Assembly (NCBI RefSeq): GCF_005116455.1
Contig: NZ_SWBP01000006.1
Span: forward strand, 1 to 64,000
Origin: Pedobacter cryophilus
GTDB taxonomy: Bacteria; Bacteroidota; Bacteroidia; Sphingobacteriales; Sphingobacteriaceae
Direction: 5' to 3'
DNA length: 64,000 nt
A program made the position numbers and the translations under genes. Numbering within the stretch: the stretch's first letter is position 1; the number at the start of each line of letters is the position of its first letter. Of this stretch, positions 1-7,544 are shown piece by piece. The notes under the pieces are model-generated. The model had not been told where the DNA came from. It did not search any database and worked only from the letters and a program-made list of their open reading frames with translations.

Positions 1-420
1 ATGCTACCCGCAATCGCCAAGGCGGAATTTAAACGGTGTACTTTGGTTTGTCTGGCTACTTCTTTGGTTTGAGTCAAATTCACTATTCCAATTGTGTTGG
101 TGTCTTTGCAAAGTTGCTATGCAATGCGACGTAGCAGAGCAATACAGCAGAGCGGCAAAGCAAGGATGGCCTTTGAAAATTTGGAAAGGAAGACCAATAA
201 ATCTTTTGTAGAAACTTTATGAAAGCAGTACCCTCAGCAAACCGACGAGTGTTGCATAAACTTTGTTAATCCACTGCCGTTCCCACGGCTTCGGTTTGCG
301 TTTTAAGATTTATTGAGGCTTACTGAACAAATATTCATCAAGCCTTGATTCTTTGGTTACTTTCTCATCAAGGAGAAAGTGACTAGGCTTGTCCCGCCAT
401 TAGGGACGGAAAGCCCTTTG
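1..420. repeat. Long intergenic repeat, copy A (left end outside window)
   Basis: Non-coding stretch that matches 586-1000 at an offset of 577-579 bases. Shared blocks include CTTTGGTTTGTCTGGCTACT near the left end and CTTTGGTTACTTTCTCATCA near the right end. The right part holds a perfect 8-bp inverted repeat, ACTTTCTC / GAGAAAGT (359-366 / 373-380), with a 6-base loop. No convincing reading frame runs through it. It is more GC-rich than most gaps in the window. I read it as a dispersed non-coding chromosomal repeat; its origin is unknown. Confidence 0.7.
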
Positions 421-585
421 AGCGTTTGGGAAATTATCGTCAAAATTGAAATTTAGTATATCAATTCATAATCTCGCCGCTCATTAGCCGCGGAGGCCTA
501 GTCCTTTTCCTTTAGCTGAAAAGGACCAAAAAGCCACCGCTTCGCCATTAGCTACAAAGTTTCTTCTTTAACCTCTTCATCACTA

Positions 586-1000
586 CCGCTAATGCCAAGG
601 CGGGATTAGGCGGTGTACTTTGGTTTGTCTGGCTACTTCTGTGGGTGAAGTTAAATTCACTATTCCCATTGAAATGGTGGCTTTGCAATGCCGTTATGCA
701 AAGCGACGTAACAAAGCCGTATAGCAGAGCGACAAAGCAAGGATGGCCTTAAAGGATTTGGAGGGAAAGCCCATAAATCTTTTGCATTGCCATACATTAA
801 GCACAAGCTTTAAAGAATCCGTAGAAGTGTTGTAGAAACTTTATGCCATCACTGCCCTTCCCCACGACTTGGATTGTTGCTTTAAAGATTTGTGGAGCTA
901 TCCCGAACAAAGGCTTTTCAGCCTTGATTCTTTGGTTACTTTCTCATCAAGGAGAAAGTGACTAGGCTTAGCCCGCCAATGAGGGCTGGAAAGCCTTGTG
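586..1000. repeat. Long intergenic repeat, copy B
   Basis: Second imperfect copy of the element at 1-420, with many substitutions and small indels. The hairpin near its right end is kept exactly (938-945 / 952-959, loop ATCAAG), while the middle has diverged. The spacer between the copies (421-585) holds a related hairpin, GTCCTTTTC / GAAAAGGAC (501-509 / 518-526). Together with 1001-1098 this fills the gene-free left end of the window. Short open frames here are not credible genes. Confidence 0.7.
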
Positions 1001-1098
1001 GGAAAAGGCAATTACAAATGAACATAAACGCAGGTTCCTCTATGAGAGACCCTGCTTGAACGAAAGAGAAACCTTGCTTGAACATAAAGAGAAAATCA

Positions 1099-2001
1099 TT
1101 AAAAATACACCTCATAAGCAACCTTAAAAGTATTACAATGCGCATCAACAATATCTTTAATATCAGGCGAATAGCCCCCACCCATACTTACCTGTACCGG
1201 AATATCCTTTTGGAAACAAGCTTCAAAAACTATTTGATCTCTTTGTTTACAGGCCTCTTTAGAAAGAGCTAACTTTCCTAACTTATCAGTTGCTAAAACA
1301 TCTACTCCTGCTAAGTAAAAAACAAAATCGGGTTTCACTAAATCAAGTAAATAAGGAATTTTTTCTTTAATGATGCTGAGATACTCGTTATCGCCAACAC
1401 CATCGGGCAAACCAATATCTAAACTAGATTGCTCTTTTCTGAAAGGAAAATTCTTCTCGCCATGTACCGAGAAAGTAAACACCCGAGGTTCATTTTCAAA
1501 GATTTGAGCGGTTCCGTTACCTTGATGAACATCTAAATCGATAATTAAAATAGAAGAGGCTAAATTTTTATTTAATAGATAGTTAGCTGCAATAGCTTGA
1601 TCGTTTAACAAACAAAAACCTTCGCCCCAATTAGAACCCGCATGGTGTGTGCCGCCGGCAATATTAAATGCTACGCCATGCTCAAAAGCATAGTGGCAAC
1701 CATCAATTGTTCCCTGGGCTATGCGCAATTCTCGCTCTACCAATTGTGCCGAAAGTGGAAATCCTGTCCGCTTTTCTTCTTGATAGCTGAGGTTTAGATT
1801 TTTGAGCTTTTCCCAATAGGCTTGCTCATGGGTGAGTAAAACAATTTCTTCTGCCAACATTGCTGGCGAAAAAAAATTAGCATCATTTACCACGCCTTCA
1901 TGTTTTAACTGCATGGGAATAAGCTCATATTTTAACATCGGAAAACGATGTCCTTCTGGTAAAGGATGAGCGTAAATAGGATCGAAAGCGATTTTAAGCA
2001 T
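1099..2001 (-). CDS. Histone deacetylase-family (arginase/deacetylase fold) hydrolase
   Basis: Predicted zinc-dependent amidohydrolase of the HDAC/AcuC/acetylpolyamine amidohydrolase superfamily, 300 residues, about the usual size for bacterial members. Visible active-site features are GGTHHA with the paired histidines H119-H120, the zinc ligands D157 and H159 (in IDLDVH) and D234 (AGVD), and a GGGY loop with candidate catalytic Y277. No signal peptide, so cytoplasmic. Its start overlaps the stop of the upstream membrane protein in a TAATG, implying translational coupling. The natural substrate (acetyl-lysine, acetylpolyamine or another acylated amine) cannot be told from sequence. Confidence 0.9.
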   Translation of the reverse strand: MLKIAFDPIYAHPLPEGHRFPMLKYELIPMQLKHEGVVNDANFFSPAMLAEEIVLLTHEQAYWEKLKNLNLSYQEEKRTGFPLSAQLVERELRIAQGTIDGCHYAFEHGVAFNIAGGTHHAGSNWGEGFCLLNDQAIAANYLLNKNLASSILIIDLDVHQGNGTAQIFENEPRVFTFSVHGEKNFPFRKEQSSLDIGLPDGVGDNEYLSIIKEKIPYLLDLVKPDFVFYLAGVDVLATDKLGKLALSKEACKQRDQIVFEACFQKDIPVQVSMGGGYSPDIKDIVDAHCNTFKVAYEVYF

Positions 2002-2813
2002 TAAGAAACCTGTTCTTTCTTATTAGATTTTGTGATTTTGAATAACTCTAAGATGCTAACAACGGCTAATATTCCAATTCCCATCCAACATAATTTAATA
2101 AGTGATGCAAATGCTACGGGGTCAATAGCTGTTCTTTTTAGTATAATGCCATACAACGCCCACATCACTACCAAACCAAAAGAGATATTTTTCTTTTTAC
2201 CGATAATGAATAAAGAAATTAAAGTAACCACAGAAACCAATGCGGTTGCCCACTGTACTTCTGTTAATCCGAAAAGATTAGTTACGCCTATAGAAACTAA
2301 ATAAAGAGAAATATTTGCCACGTTTGCTACACACAACCAAGCAAAATAAATACTTAAAGGAAACTGTGTAAATAGCTTGTTTTTAAATGATTGTTGCGTG
2401 TCCCATAAATTTAATTTGATAAAAACCATCAATAAAGTAATCAATTGGATGATGATTAAAAGCATGGATAAAAGAATGTATTCATACGTAAAAGCAAATA
2501 CCCAAAAGGTAGTCGCAATGTTGTTGATGATAAATAAATTCCCGATTTTAAGGATGGCCACACTAGCCTCAGCATTTATATCATCCTGGTAAGCTTTAAT
2601 TAAGTGGTAAATGGTAAACCCAAACAACGAAAGATAAATTACCCCCCAAATGGCAAAAGTGATGCCTGCCGGCGTAAAAACGGTGTCGTACTTATTACTA
2701 ATATCTGCATTGGTTACGCCTCCAAATATTTTTAACTGACTTAAATTTGAAACCGCAAATGCAATAACAAAGAATATAAAGTTGAGCACTGCTAATTGTT
2801 TTACTTTTTTCAT
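2001..2813 (-). CDS. TspO/MBR-like (tryptophan-rich sensory) integral membrane protein
   Basis: A 270-residue, very hydrophobic protein with eight or nine likely membrane segments. The stretch TPAGITFAIWGVIY near residues 47-60 and the FPLSIYFAWLCVANVANIS segment near 150-168 resemble the TspO/MBR family (tetrapyrrole and stress-linked membrane proteins). It is much longer than the classical five-helix TspO of about 155 residues, so the call is by motif resemblance only. The stop TAA shares its last base with the ATG of the deacetylase gene (TAATG), so the two are probably one transcript. kynU ends 53 bases upstream across a short tandem repeat. Function unproven. Confidence 0.6.
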   Translation of the reverse strand: MKKVKQLAVLNFIFFVIAFAVSNLSQLKIFGGVTNADISNKYDTVFTPAGITFAIWGVIYLSLFGFTIYHLIKAYQDDINAEASVAILKIGNLFIINNIATTFWVFAFTYEYILLSMLLIIIQLITLLMVFIKLNLWDTQQSFKNKLFTQFPLSIYFAWLCVANVANISLYLVSIGVTNLFGLTEVQWATALVSVVTLISLFIIGKKKNISFGLVVMWALYGIILKRTAIDPVAFASLIKLCWMGIGILAVVSILELFKITKSNKKEQVS

Positions 2814-2821
2814 TTGATTTA

Positions 2822-2880
2822 GTTTGCTAGTTGGTTGGTTTGTTGGGTGGTTAGTTTGTTGGGTGGTTAGTTGGTTGGTT
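2822..2880. repeat. TTGGTTGG / TTGTTGGGTGGTTAG low-complexity tandem repeat
   Basis: Short imperfect tandem repeat of T/G-rich units; the 15-base unit TTGTTGGGTGGTTAG occurs twice in a row and is flanked by TTGGTTGG. It fills the gap between kynU and the TspO-like gene and runs into the kynU stop codon, so the last residues of kynureninase (PTN) are encoded by repeat sequence. Confidence 0.75.
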
Positions 2881-4156
2881 TTAACTTTAAACTAATCTCA
2901 AGCAAAGCATCGGCGAAAGCAAAAACATCTTTAAAAGTATTATACAATGGTACCGGACTTACCCTAATCACATTGGGCTCTCGCCAATCGCCAATAATTT
3001 GTTGTTTAACCAAAGCATCAAAAATAAGTTTACCATCTTGTTTGCAAATTAAAGAAAGTTGGCAACCTCGTTCTTCTGGATTTTTAGGGGTAATGATTTT
3101 GAAAAACTCTTCTCCTAAAGCTTCATTTACTTGTTGAATTAAGAACTCTAAAAAGCCTGTAAGCCTGATACTTTTAGCTCGCATATTTGCAAAACCTGCT
3201 TTCTCAAAAACTTTTAAGGAAGCTTTGTGGGCAGCCATCATTAAAATTGGACTGGTGCTTACCTGCCAACCCTCTGCTCCTTTTTCGGGCACAAAGCCTT
3301 TATCCATTTTAAAGCGTTTATCTAATTGGTAACCCCACCAACCTGCAAACCTTGGCAAATCTGCTTCAAAATGCTTCTCGTGAACAAATATGCCGCTTAT
3401 GCCACCGGGGCTGCTATTCATGTATTTATAAGAGCACCAGCAAGCAAAATCTACCTCCCAATTATGCAATTGAACTGGGACGTTTCCTGCTGCATGGGCT
3501 AAATCAAAACCCACCAGGGCGCCAATATCATGCCCGGCTTTGGTAATGGTTTTCATATCAAAAACCTGCCCGGTGTAATAATTTATCCCACCAAAAAGAA
3601 TTAAAGCCAGTTCTTTTTTATGCTTATTTATTTTCTCTAAAATATCTTCGGTTCTTAAAGTCTCTTCTCCTGCTCTGGGAAAAACCTCAATAATGGCATC
3701 ATCGGCATTGTAACCTCTAAATTTTACCTGAGATTCTATAGCATATTGATCTGAAGGAAAAGCGCCTCCTTCCATTAAAATCTTATACTTTTTGCCTTTC
3801 GGCTGATAAAAACTCACCATCAGTAAATGTAAATTGATGGTTAAGTTGTTCATGCAGGTCACCTCAATAGGTTTTGCTCCCAAAATTGGCGCCAGCAAAT
3901 CACTAATTTCATGATGATAGGCTAACCAAGGTTGTTCGCCATCAAACCAACCTTCTACGCCGTATTTTTCCCAATAATCTAATTGCTCATTAATAAATTG
4001 ACGGGTGTTTTTAGGTTGTAAACCCAAAGAGTTTCCACACAAATAGGTAATTTCCTTTCCCTCATGTTTAGGGATAAGAAATTCGTTCCTAAAATGTTGG
4101 AGTTCATCCTCTTGATCTTGTTGTTGAGCAAAAGCCAAAGTATTGGTAAACTGCAT
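2867..4156 (-). CDS. kynU: Kynureninase
   Basis: PLP-dependent hydrolase that cleaves kynurenine to anthranilate, or 3-hydroxykynurenine to 3-hydroxyanthranilate, plus alanine, in tryptophan degradation and de novo NAD synthesis. 429 residues, normal for the family. The cofactor lysine is K244 in CSYKYMNSSPGG; the PLP-binding aspartate lies in FDLAHAAGN (residues 217-225); LCGNSLGLQPK (39-49) is the conserved N-terminal signature. Cytoplasmic. No other kynurenine-pathway gene is in the window, so its partners are elsewhere. A terminator-like hairpin at 4197-4217 separates it from the upstream gene, suggesting its own promoter. The 3' end has been reshaped by a tandem repeat. Confidence 0.95.
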   Translation of the reverse strand: MQFTNTLAFAQQQDQEDELQHFRNEFLIPKHEGKEITYLCGNSLGLQPKNTRQFINEQLDYWEKYGVEGWFDGEQPWLAYHHEISDLLAPILGAKPIEVTCMNNLTINLHLLMVSFYQPKGKKYKILMEGGAFPSDQYAIESQVKFRGYNADDAIIEVFPRAGEETLRTEDILEKINKHKKELALILFGGINYYTGQVFDMKTITKAGHDIGALVGFDLAHAAGNVPVQLHNWEVDFACWCSYKYMNSSPGGISGIFVHEKHFEADLPRFAGWWGYQLDKRFKMDKGFVPEKGAEGWQVSTSPILMMAAHKASLKVFEKAGFANMRAKSIRLTGFLEFLIQQVNEALGEEFFKIITPKNPEERGCQLSLICKQDGKLIFDALVKQQIIGDWREPNVIRVSPVPLYNTFKDVFAFADALLEISLKLKPTN

Positions 4157-4189
4157 ATTTTATTTTTGTTCGCAATTTAATCATCTTAA

Positions 4190-4218
4190 ACAAAAAAGAC
4201 CATCTTAAAAATGGTCTC
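4190..4218 (-). terminator. Intrinsic terminator after the FMN-binding stress protein gene
   Basis: Perfect 7-bp stem AGACCAT / ATGGTCT (4197-4203 / 4211-4217) with a 7-base loop. On the minus strand it is followed by a run of six T (plus-strand A run at 4192-4197). It lies 8 bases past the stop of the 4226-4714 gene and before kynU. Confidence 0.7.
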
Positions 4219-4225
4219 TTTTATA

Positions 4226-4714
4226 TTACAGTTTAATTTTTCCGTGTTCACCCTCATGAAACAGCGTTTCAGAAAAAAGAGCTTGTGCAATGTTAAACAG
4301 GAAAACCATGGTATTAGAAGAATTGTCCCAATATTCGGCAGAAGTTACATCAGCTTTTAATAGCGCCAACTTTGGATCATCTAAGCCTTTTGGAAACCAA
4401 GCTTTTACAATTGGATTAAAAAGCGCTTCCATTTTTGCTTTATCTGTTACTAAGCTTGCTGTAGCTTTTAAAGTGACATAATTACTTTTACCCTCGTTAA
4501 TAAAACTGATATTGATTTTATTATTTACAGAGATTTCTTTCATTTTTGGCGAATACTCATTTGTAAAAAACCAAATCATGCCGTCGTCATCTATTTGATG
4601 ATAAGACATTGGACGGGTATGAATACCTTCCTTTTCATTGTAAGTACTTAACATACAAACCTTAGAAGAAGACAACAATTCTCGTAATTTTTCAATTTCT
4701 TTTTGCTTTTTCAT
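4226..4714 (-). CDS. Pyridoxamine 5'-phosphate oxidase-family protein (general stress protein 26-like)
   Basis: A 162-residue split-barrel FMN-binding-type protein. It shows the family pattern of an N-terminal helix, then SKVCMLSTY (residues 17-25), THRPMSY-like HTRPMSYHQ (31-39) and MIWFFTN (46-52). This resembles general stress protein 26 and other small PPOX-fold proteins, distinct from true PdxH, which is encoded separately at 38440-39093. Likely a cytoplasmic flavin (or F420/haem) binding redox protein; substrate unknown. Single gene, ended by a hairpin terminator at 4197-4217. Confidence 0.85.
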   Translation of the reverse strand: MKKQKEIEKLRELLSSSKVCMLSTYNEKEGIHTRPMSYHQIDDDGMIWFFTNEYSPKMKEISVNNKINISFINEGKSNYVTLKATASLVTDKAKMEALFNPIVKAWFPKGLDDPKLALLKADVTSAEYWDNSSNTMVFLFNIAQALFSETLFHEGEHGKIKL

Positions 4715-4734
4715 ATCCTTATTATTAAAATTAT

Positions 4735-4757
4735 AAAAGGCTTATTTATAAAAGCCC
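4735..4757 (-). terminator. Terminator-like hairpin after the DNA glycosylase gene
   Basis: GGCTT / AAGCC stem (4739-4743 / 4752-4756) with an 8-base loop, followed on the minus strand by TTTT. It sits 2 bases past the stop of the 4759-5352 gene. The stem is short, so this is a modest candidate. Confidence 0.45.
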
Positions 4758-4758
4758 T

Positions 4759-5352
4759 TTAGCCTTTACTTACAAAAGCATTGCCAGAAAGGCAAAATCT
4801 CCAGGGAATAGAGAAATAGGGTTCGGCACAGCTTAAACCTACTCTGCCTGTTGCTTTAATGTTTTCTGGGGTAATAATTAACCCTTGGTCTTCTATCCAA
4901 ATTAAATCTCCGGTTAAACGCTCTTTATCAAAAGATTTATTTAAACCTAAGGCTTTGGCTAATGAACCCGGACCTTTTGCTAATCTTTTTAAAGGCACAT
5001 TTCCTCTTCTTTGCTGCATGGTTTCTATTCCAACCATAGGTTCAAAAGCTCTGATGAGAATAGCATGTGAACTACCAGCCTCACCGGTAACCACATTCAA
5101 CATATCATGAATACCATAGCAAATGTATAAGTAAGCCACTCCGCCTGCTTCAAACATGGTGGCGTTCTTTGGGGTTTTACGATTATTAAAAGCATGAGAA
5201 CCGGCATCAAATGGCCCTATATAAGCTTCAGTTTCTACAATCATTCCGCCTGTAAGGTTTCCATCAATTTTAGTGAATACAAATTTCCCTATCAGCTCTT
5301 TTGCAATTAATAAGGTATCTTCTCTTAAATAAAAACTTTTAGGTAGTTTCAT
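4759..5352 (-). CDS. DNA-3-methyladenine glycosylase (AAG/MPG family)
   Basis: Base-excision repair enzyme that removes alkylated purines such as 3-methyladenine and hypoxanthine. 197 residues, the usual bacterial length. VETEAYIGPFDAGSHAF (residues 39-55) contains the catalytic glutamate. TMFEAGGVAYLYICYGIHDM (65-84) holds the aromatic residues that intercalate and flip the base. GRVGLSCAEPYFSIPWRF (near 170-187) is the conserved C-terminal block. Cytoplasmic, monomeric in known members. Followed 2 bases later by a weak terminator; the upstream bestrophin gene ends 17 bases before its start on the same strand, so they may share a transcript. Confidence 0.95.
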   Translation of the reverse strand: MKLPKSFYLREDTLLIAKELIGKFVFTKIDGNLTGGMIVETEAYIGPFDAGSHAFNNRKTPKNATMFEAGGVAYLYICYGIHDMLNVVTGEAGSSHAILIRAFEPMVGIETMQQRRGNVPLKRLAKGPGSLAKALGLNKSFDKERLTGDLIWIEDQGLIITPENIKATGRVGLSCAEPYFSIPWRFCLSGNAFVSKG

Positions 5353-5369
5353 TGGGATTTGATTTCTAT

Positions 5370-6230
5370 TTAATCTAAAATCTCTTTCACATGCTTTTTA
5401 ATATTCTTACAAATAGAATCTAAAGGCAAGTCATTAGCATCAGTACCAAAAGGGTTTTCAATTTCCTCGGCTATTAACTCTAAACTGGCAAAAGCATATA
5501 AAATAAACACCACCACCGGAATAATATAATAACCTAAGTTAAACACCCAGCCAAAGGGTAAAGTCATCACAAAAAAGAAAATGAATTTCTTAATAAAAAG
5601 GCTGTAAGAAAAGGGAATTGGGGTGTTTTTAATACGTTCGCAGGCGCCACAAATATCAGTAAAGGCCATGGCTTCTTCATTTAAAATAAGCAGCTGGTTG
5701 GAAGATAGCTTATTTTCTTGGTGAAGCTGATAAAGCTTACTGTAAATACCTGATGCAATTTGATTGGGTAAATGTTTTTCTTTGTGTAAATCTAAAACAG
5801 GGTCTATTTCATGGTAATCTTCGTTTTCTCTTAAATGATTTTTTAATGCAAAAGCATAGTTTGGAATCATACGTTCAAAAAACTTTCTATCGGTACTATC
5901 AGGTAAAAAGACATGTAATTTAATGGCCAAGTTGCGTGACGAGTTGGTTAAAGCGCCCCATTGCTTACGGCCTTCCCACCACCTGTCATAAGCGGTGTTG
6001 GTTCTAAAAACTAATAATAAGGATATTACAAAGCCTAATATGCTATGCATTAAGCTCAAATTTTTAACATGGCTGGTTTCTGCTAATTGCCAATACTCTA
6101 ATTCTAAATAAGCAATTGCACCAGCGTAAACACTTACTGCCAGCATCAAAGGCATTAATTTTCTAAAGGTATCTGCTTTATGTATTCTAAAAATGAAGGT
6201 AAACCATTCTTTGGGGTTGTAATTAATCAT
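5370..6230 (-). CDS. Bestrophin-family anion channel (YneE/UPF0187 type)
   Basis: A 286-residue inner-membrane protein of the bestrophin family, whose bacterial members form pentameric ion channels. The family core FRTNTAYDRWWEGRKQWG (residues 76-93) is present, followed by N-S-S-R-N. Two hydrophobic stretches near residues 28-75 and two near 218-255 fit the four-helix bestrophin plan. No signal peptide. Ion selectivity cannot be read from sequence; bacterial homologues include sodium-selective and chloride-type channels. A TAnnTTTG-type -7 element lies 55 bases upstream (6285-6292, minus strand). Confidence 0.9.
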   Translation of the reverse strand: MINYNPKEWFTFIFRIHKADTFRKLMPLMLAVSVYAGAIAYLELEYWQLAETSHVKNLSLMHSILGFVISLLLVFRTNTAYDRWWEGRKQWGALTNSSRNLAIKLHVFLPDSTDRKFFERMIPNYAFALKNHLRENEDYHEIDPVLDLHKEKHLPNQIASGIYSKLYQLHQENKLSSNQLLILNEEAMAFTDICGACERIKNTPIPFSYSLFIKKFIFFFVMTLPFGWVFNLGYYIIPVVVFILYAFASLELIAEEIENPFGTDANDLPLDSICKNIKKHVKEILD

Positions 6231-6284
6231 ATTAATTTGTTGACAGCGGTAATAGACTACTTAAAAGCTTATTGTATTTATTGG

Positions 6285-6292
6285 CAAAAGTA
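6285..6292 (-). promoter_or_regulatory. Candidate -7 promoter element of the bestrophin gene
   Basis: Reads TACTTTTG on the minus strand, matching the Bacteroidota -7 consensus TAnnTTTG. It would give a leader of roughly 45-50 bases. No good TTTG at -33 was found, so confidence is moderate to low. Confidence 0.35.
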
Positions 6293-6309
6293 TCAATTGT
6301 ATTAAAATT

Positions 6310-6960
6310 TTAAGAGGTTTCATTTATGATTGCATTAATTTCATCAGCCCTGTTTAAAATCATTACATGAGTGCCGCCTTTAATTACTTTACAGTTTTTA
6401 ATTTTAGAGTACCTAAATACTAGGTCTTTATCTCCTACTATTTGAACTATCTTATTAAATGGCGTAAGCTCATCATCAGACTTCCATTCTAAAATTGCTG
6501 CGGCAGCCCAGGGTAAAAAATTATCATCACTTTCATCAATCATTTTAAAAACCAAATGTTGATCTGTCTTATTCATCTTCCCAAAGAAAAAACCTATAAT
6601 AGGTTTCATATTCTTTAATAAGCTGCCATTTAAAAGATACTTTACCCTTAGCGCTTTAAAAATCTTAAAAACAAAAGGTGCTTCTTTTGATGATTTTAAA
6701 CTAGAAATTATAAAAACATGAGTCGGATTTATTTTAGAAGATAAAATAGTAGCAAAAATGCCACCTAATGAAACGCCTAGCAAAGAATAAGGTTGGGTTT
6801 GATCTATTTGAGGAACAAGCTTTTCGGCATAGGTTTCTAAAGTATCTTTTGCATCGGGTTTAACCCAATGAATAAATTTTAAATCATAATTATTGGGATG
6901 CAGGTTTCTAAACAAGCGTTCATCAGCTCCTAAACCTGCTATACAATATAAATTAGGCAT
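6310..6960 (-). CDS. Alpha/beta hydrolase-fold protein
   Basis: A 216-residue alpha/beta hydrolase of unknown substrate. The nucleophile elbow is GVSLGG with S64; a likely acid is in GDKD near residue 178, and the base histidine is in GGTHVM near residue 199. The N-terminus (MPNLYCIAGLGADERLF) runs straight into the first strand, so there is no signal peptide and the enzyme should be cytoplasmic. Its start codon overlaps the stop of the upstream methionine-sulfoxide reductase gene (TAATG), so the two are probably co-translated. An esterase or thioesterase role is possible but not shown. Confidence 0.85.
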   Translation of the reverse strand: MPNLYCIAGLGADERLFRNLHPNNYDLKFIHWVKPDAKDTLETYAEKLVPQIDQTQPYSLLGVSLGGIFATILSSKINPTHVFIISSLKSSKEAPFVFKIFKALRVKYLLNGSLLKNMKPIIGFFFGKMNKTDQHLVFKMIDESDDNFLPWAAAAILEWKSDDELTPFNKIVQIVGDKDLVFRYSKIKNCKVIKGGTHVMILNRADEINAIINETS

Positions 6961-7433
6961 TAAAAGGAAATCAAATTGATGATCTCTTCTAAACCTTTTT
7001 GATCAGTCTCGTCAAAATGAGCTAATAATTCACTATCCACATCAAAAACGCCTATCACTATTCCGTCTTTAATTAAAGGAATCACTATTTCTGATTTAGA
7101 AAGGCTGCTACAAGCAATATGCCCCGGAAAAAGATCTACATCAGCAACAATTAATGTTTTTGCCTGCTCCCAGGCATTTCCGCAAACGCCTTTACCTTTT
7201 TTAATTCGGGTACAAGCCACCGGACCTTGAAAAGGCCCTAAAACCAATTCATTTTGCTTTACCAAATAAAACCCAACCCAAAACCAGCCAAATTGCTCTT
7301 TTAAAGCGGCGCAAACATTAGCCATGTTAGCTATACTATCTGTTTCGCCATATAAAAGCCCTTTTATTTGTGGGATAATAGATTCATATTGAGCAAGCTT
7401 GCTGCCTTTAGTGATTGTTAAATCTTCTGCCAT
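6960..7433 (-). CDS. msrC: Free methionine-(R)-sulfoxide reductase (GAF domain)
   Basis: Reduces free L-methionine-(R)-sulfoxide using thioredoxin; an antioxidant repair enzyme. 157 residues, a single GAF domain. The three family cysteines are present as C74 (PVACTRI), C84 (KGVCGNAW) and C108 (GHIACSS). Their spacing (10 and 24 residues) equals that of E. coli fRMsr (Cys84, Cys94, Cys118). FDVDSE near residues 129-134 is the conserved substrate-pocket loop. Cytoplasmic. First gene of a two-gene unit with the alpha/beta hydrolase (TAATG overlap). A TATTTTTG element lies 36 bases upstream of the start. Confidence 0.93.
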   Translation of the reverse strand: MAEDLTITKGSKLAQYESIIPQIKGLLYGETDSIANMANVCAALKEQFGWFWVGFYLVKQNELVLGPFQGPVACTRIKKGKGVCGNAWEQAKTLIVADVDLFPGHIACSSLSKSEIVIPLIKDGIVIGVFDVDSELLAHFDETDQKGLEEIINLISF

Positions 7434-7468
7434 GTGGTAAAATTACAACAACATCTTAAATATTGATT

Positions 7469-7476
7469 CAAAAATA
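7469..7476 (-). promoter_or_regulatory. Candidate -7 promoter element of msrC
   Basis: TATTTTTG on the minus strand fits TAnnTTTG and would give a leader of about 29 bases. No clear -33 TTTG is present, so this is a partial match. Confidence 0.35.
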
Positions 7477-7544
7477 AATGTCTAACCTATTTATTACATT
7501 CAATCTATCAAGTATTTTTTATCTTAGAAATCTAAAATAATTGT

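Noticed and set aside
936-1272. Open frames of 60-80 residues on both strands in the left repeat
   Set aside because: They lie in the repeated non-coding element or antisense to the deacetylase gene, and have skewed compositions with no domain.
2032-2304. 90-residue frame antisense to the TspO-like gene
   Set aside because: Shadow of the real gene; no signal or domain, and the hydrophobic gene on the other strand explains the frame.
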